Below the pieces are notes generated by a model. It did no database searches and was not told where the DNA came from. It saw only the letters and a program-made list of their open reading frames with translations. A stretch of DNA of 64,000 bases from Rhizobium sp. 16-488-2b. GTDB lineage: Bacteria; Pseudomonadota; Alphaproteobacteria; Rhizobiales; Rhizobiaceae. The DNA is taken from the NCBI RefSeq assembly GCF_017741815.1, contig NZ_JAGHMF010000004.1:1-64000 (forward strand), read 5' to 3'. Every line of letters begins with the position of its first letter. The first letter of the stretch is position 1. The translations under genes and the position numbers were made by a program. Below are positions 61,024 through 64,000 of this stretch, piece after piece.

Positions 61024-61614
61024 TTAAATCCAGGCGATCTGCTTCGTGTCGGTCTCGATCTTGAGAATCCGGTCCTGCGGAATCTCGCCCCCGGCCGCCT
61101 CACTCTTAGGGACGTCGGCAATGGTCCGAAACAGGCTGCGAATGACGCCGCCATGCGTGACACACACCGTCGGCCGGTCCACCTCGTTCAGCCAGGAAGC
61201 CACCCGCCACGACATGATCTCGTAGCTCTCTGCATCGGCACCCGGCGGGATGAAGTCCCACTTGTTGAGATTGCGCTCGACCACCCGCTCCTTTGCGGTC
61301 ACCTTCAATTCCTTGATCGTAAAGCCTTCCCAGTCACCGAACGACACTTCGACCAGGCGCTCGTCGGTGCGGTAGTTCTTGGGCGGGAGGTTCATTGCTT
61401 CGCGGGCGATCTCCATCGTCGCGCGCGTACGGCCAAGCGGGCTCGCGATGAAATCGAATTCGATGTCTTCGACCTTCAGGATTTCCGCGAGATTGATGCC
61501 GTTCTGGCGCGCCTGCTCACGACCGATGGCATTGAGCGGAATATCCTTTTGCCCTTGCAGGCGGCGTTCCGCGTTCCAGTCTGTCTGGCCGTGACGAATG
61601 ACGTAGATAAGCAA
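61024..61614 (-). CDS. histidine phosphatase family protein
   Basis: A 196-residue phosphoglycerate-mutase-like phosphatase beginning with the catalytic LIYVIRHGQTDWNAERRLQGQKDIPLN, then SPLGRTRATMEIA, SFGDWEG and the second-His segment VCVTHGGVIRSLFR. I start at TTG 61614 because GGAG lies seven bases upstream and the protein then opens with the expected (M)LIYVIRHGQ. The in-frame ATG at 61674 would place its 5' end inside a strong terminator. It is close to phosphatases GpmB/CobC in style; substrate unknown. It is the neighbour of fabI. Confidence 0.9.
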   Translation of the reverse strand: MLIYVIRHGQTDWNAERRLQGQKDIPLNAIGREQARQNGINLAEILKVEDIEFDFIASPLGRTRATMEIAREAMNLPPKNYRTDERLVEVSFGDWEGFTIKELKVTAKERVVERNLNKWDFIPPGADAESYEIMSWRVASWLNEVDRPTVCVTHGGVIRSLFRTIADVPKSEAAGGEIPQDRILKIETDTKQIAWI

Positions 61615-61629
61615 TGATCGGCTCCATAT

Positions 61630-61667
61630 CGCAAACGGCCCCTGATCGCTTCCGCGAGGAGGGGCCG
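61630..61667 (-). terminator. terminator between fabI and the phosphatase gene
   Basis: On the minus strand the stem CGGCCCCT / AGGGGCCG with a 16-base loop is followed by TTTGCG. It sits 27 bases after the fabI stop and is read before the TTG start at 61614. The T-run is short. Confidence 0.6.
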
Positions 61668-61693
61668 CGAGCATGACTCTTAAGAGAGTACGA

Positions 61694-62512
61694 TCAGTCT
61701 TTTATGACGGAAATATCCGGCGCGTCCACAGCCTTCATGCCGATAACATGATAACCGCTGTCGGCGTGATGCACTTCGCCGGTGACCGAGCGCGACAGGT
61801 CGGACAGCATGTAGAGGCCGACATCGCCGACTTCTTCGATGGTGACGGTGCGGCGCAGCGGCGCGTTGTATTCGTTCCACTTCAGAATATAGCGGAAGTC
61901 GCCAATACCGGACGCTGCAAGCGTCTTGATCGGGCCGGCCGAGATCGCGTTGACGCGGATGTTCTTCGGTCCGAGATCGACCGCCAGATACTTCACGCTG
62001 GCTTCAAGAGCTGCCTTGGCAACGCCCATGACGTTGTAGTTCGGCATGACCTTTTCGGCGCCGTAATAGGTCAGCGTCAGCATCGAGCCGCCATCCGTCA
62101 TCAGCTTCTCGGCGCGGCGTGCGACCGAGGTGAACGAATAGACGGAGATCTGCATCGTCTTGGCGAAGTTGTCCGCCGTGGTGTCGACGTAACGGCCGGT
62201 GAGCTCGTCCTTGTCCGAAAAGCCAATCGCATGCACGATGAAGTCGATCTTGCCCCAGGTCTTCTCGATGTTGTCGAAAACCTCGTCGATCGATGCTTCA
62301 TCGCTGACATCACAGTGTCCAGCAAGAATGCCGCCGAGTTCGGCTGCCAGCGGCTCGACCCGCTTCTTCAGCGCATCACCCTGATAAGTAAAGGCAACCT
62401 CGCCGCCCTGTGCATGAATAGCTTTGGCAATGCCCCACGCAATCGAACGATTGTTGGCAACGCCCATGATGACGCCGCGCTTGCCTGACATGAGGCCTTG
62501 TGCCTGAGCCAT
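61694..62512 (-). CDS. fabI: enoyl-[acyl-carrier-protein] reductase (NADH)
   Basis: Reduces trans-2-enoyl-ACP at the end of each fatty-acid elongation round. The 272-residue SDR-type enzyme has the FabI cofactor motif GVANNRSIAWGIA (17-29), HAIGFSDKDEL, and the catalytic Tyr-x6-Lys in YNVMGVAKAALEA (~159-166). It ends with GEVHHADSGYHVIGM. ATG 62512 follows AAGGGGCG. Rhizobia often have a second fabI; here this appears to be the main chromosomal copy near aroC, but paralogue number cannot be judged. Confidence 0.95.
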   Translation of the reverse strand: MAQAQGLMSGKRGVIMGVANNRSIAWGIAKAIHAQGGEVAFTYQGDALKKRVEPLAAELGGILAGHCDVSDEASIDEVFDNIEKTWGKIDFIVHAIGFSDKDELTGRYVDTTADNFAKTMQISVYSFTSVARRAEKLMTDGGSMLTLTYYGAEKVMPNYNVMGVAKAALEASVKYLAVDLGPKNIRVNAISAGPIKTLAASGIGDFRYILKWNEYNAPLRRTVTIEEVGDVGLYMLSDLSRSVTGEVHHADSGYHVIGMKAVDAPDISVIKD

Positions 62513-62634
62513 GTTTCGCCCCTTAGGTAAATTGATCGATCCTGCCTATGGCATAGCCGGCCAGCCGGTTCAAGATTGCTAGCAATCATCAACTGTTAGG
62601 GAACGTAACAAAGGGTGCTAATGTCACCTAAAAT

Positions 62635-63873
62635 TCACAAAAACAGGCCGTTCTTCATAATTCTCATCAAATCCGTGACCTTATCGTCGGGCTTTTCCCA
62701 CAGGATAATGCGCAGTTCGACCACCAGATCGCCCTTTCCGCCATCCGATTTGGGCAATCCCTGGCCTTCGAAGCGGATTGATTTGTCCGATCCCGACCAT
62801 GCCGGCACGGTGACCGTCAGTGGTCCGTTCGGTCCGTCGATGCGCGCGTCGGTGCCGAGCACGGCGTTTTCGATGGTGACGGGAAGCACGGTGTGCAGGT
62901 CGAAACCGTCGACGGTAAAGTCGGCATGTGGGGCGATATGAATGTTGACGACCGCGTCGCCGCGCTGCATGCCCGTCAGCTTGTGGCCCTGGCCTTTGAG
63001 GCGCACCGTGTGGCCCTCGGTGGTCCCCGGCGTCAGCGCGAAGCCGGCGTCGCGGCCATCGCCGAGATCGACGTTCACCCAGGCACCCTTCAAGATGTCC
63101 TCGATGGTTACCGTGGCAATGGCCAGCTGGTCCGGCGCCTTCTCGGGCGCGGGGGTCGCACCGCCGGTAAAGCGGCGGACGAATGAGGTGAGGAGGCTGA
63201 GCGGCTGCAGGACGGCAGCGCTCGCCGCCGCGGTCTCATCCGCGCCGTGCTCGTCGTCTACTGTCTTGCCGGAGTCGCCGGCCTTGGCGCTCTCGGTAGT
63301 CTTATCTGTTTGCTTGTCGGTCTCGGCTTGCTCGGGCTCCGGCCGCTTGGTCCGGCCGGAAGCAAAGCCGCGCGCCCGTCCGCCACCGCTCGCCGCGCGC
63401 GCCTGGTTGCCAAAGATCCGCTCGATCATTTCTTCCGCGGGTTCTGCGGCGCCGGCCTGCTGCTGCTGTTGCGGCTGCGGCTGCGGCTGCGGCTGCTTGG
63501 CGGCCTCGGCTGCCGCCTTCTGCGCCGCTGCCCGCGCCAGTTCTTCCATCACCCGCTCGGCGTTTTCCTGCGCCTGCTTGGCGCGGATCGCGGCTTCGCG
63601 CGCCGCCTGACGCTGCGCCATGATGGTGTTTTCGTTCTGCTTTTCGTTCTGCTTGGCTTCCGCCGCCCGCGCCGCGCTGTCGAACAGACTGCGCTTCTTC
63701 GGGTCCTTCAGCGTGTCGTAGGCACGGCCGATCTCGGCGAAGCGCGCACCGGCCAGCGGGTCGCCCTGATTGTGGTCAGGGTGCACCACCTTGGCCATGT
63801 TGCGCCAAGCTGCCTTGATCTCGTCCTGCCCCGCATCGCGCCTGACGCCCAATATCTTATAAGGATCGCGCAT
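62635..63873 (-). CDS. DnaJ-like co-chaperone (zinc-finger-lacking)
   Basis: A 412-residue J-domain protein. The N-terminal J-domain (1-~65) has VVHPDHNQGD with the HPD tripeptide that activates DnaK ATPase. A long low-complexity linker rich in Ala/Lys/Gln/Glu (~67-235) includes a Pro-Gln repeat near 128-139. The C-terminal peptide-binding domain (~255-395) matches DnaJ_C (KGAWVNVDLGDGRDAGFAL, GHTVRLKGQGHKL). No CxxCxGxG zinc repeats are present, so it is CbpA-like (class B). It is upstream of fabI with 122 bases between; its start is close to the window edge. Confidence 0.9.
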   Translation of the reverse strand: MRDPYKILGVRRDAGQDEIKAAWRNMAKVVHPDHNQGDPLAGARFAEIGRAYDTLKDPKKRSLFDSAARAAEAKQNEKQNENTIMAQRQAAREAAIRAKQAQENAERVMEELARAAAQKAAAEAAKQPQPQPQPQQQQQAGAAEPAEEMIERIFGNQARAASGGGRARGFASGRTKRPEPEQAETDKQTDKTTESAKAGDSGKTVDDEHGADETAAASAAVLQPLSLLTSFVRRFTGGATPAPEKAPDQLAIATVTIEDILKGAWVNVDLGDGRDAGFALTPGTTEGHTVRLKGQGHKLTGMQRGDAVVNIHIAPHADFTVDGFDLHTVLPVTIENAVLGTDARIDGPNGPLTVTVPAWSGSDKSIRFEGQGLPKSDGGKGDLVVELRIILWEKPDDKVTDLMRIMKNGLFL

Positions 63874-64000
63874 GTTCCAAACCGCCCGGTGTCCAAATGC
63901 GAGGTGCCGTTTGGCACCCCGAAGCCCCGATTAAACTCATTTGGTGCGCCGAAGTTCGCTTCGCGAGCAGAAAATCTGCGCACATATGCGAACCACAGTC
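63874..64000. other. upstream region of the DnaJ-like gene, window edge
   Basis: The last 127 bases are upstream of the minus-strand dnaJ-like gene. The sequence is AT-enriched near 63930-63990 and may hold its promoter or a divergent one. No complete gene is visible before the window ends. Confidence 0.4.

Overview
The window is about 64 kb of high-GC chromosomal DNA from an alphaproteobacterium of the Rhizobiaceae, most likely Rhizobium. The evidence is the gene content: a bioM-bioN-bioY biotin ECF transporter, a DUF1217 flagellar-type protein, BA14K and DUF1344 proteins, a two-domain Sua5, a RibB carrying a degenerate RibA-like tail, three soluble-hairpin MCPs of rhizobial type, a GbcA-like Rieske oxygenase, and several families of rhizobial palindromic intergenic repeats. 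Most genes are core housekeeping genes. No rRNA, tRNA, CRISPR array, prophage or transposase gene was recognised. The first ~205 bases are almost pure G-rich low complexity and look like a damaged contig end.

Left part (0.2-24 kb): purD (purine synthesis), an HPE1-like exported protein, a Cache-domain chemoreceptor, a PIN/RHH toxin-antitoxin pair with the toxin gene first, a DedA/YqaA membrane protein facing glyS, a lower-GC islet with one conserved uncharacterised protein, tex, cfa, a histidine phosphatase, ubiA, an orphan amino-acid-type binding protein, a DUF6101 protein, a long repeat-built DUF1217 protein, an FAD-linked D-2-hydroxyacid dehydrogenase paired with Sua5, and a small conserved protein.

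Middle (23-43 kb): a GbcA-like oxygenase without its reductase, a GH25 lysozyme-like protein divergent from a BA14K gene that has a general-stress (EcfG-type) promoter, a CorA/ZntB transporter, an acyl-CoA dehydrogenase/enoyl-CoA hydratase pair behind a LiuR-like palindrome, chemoreceptors two and three, a ridA/tetR divergon with three copies of one palindromic operator, the rlmD-tlyA pair, a LysR/EamA divergon, a small K+ channel, a Ca2+/H+ antiporter, and an AraC/SDR divergon.

Right part (44-64 kb): dxs, a pirin, a HepT/MntA toxin-antitoxin module, an SDR, xseB and a class II histone-deacetylase-like gene, a repeat-rich gap with a ~290 bp element bearing 32-bp terminal inverted repeats, a thioesterase, bioMNY, a YcaQ-type DNA glycosylase, a KTSC protein, aroC-ribB, a CHASE-PAS-PAS-GGDEF-EAL protein, a DUF1344 protein, a second histidine phosphatase, fabI and a DnaJ-like co-chaperone. 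The hdac-xseB / dxs / tlyA-rlmD genes, which I recall as contiguous in related rhizobia, are here separated by two accessory blocks. All functional assignments rest on reading motifs and family resemblance by eye; no database search was run.
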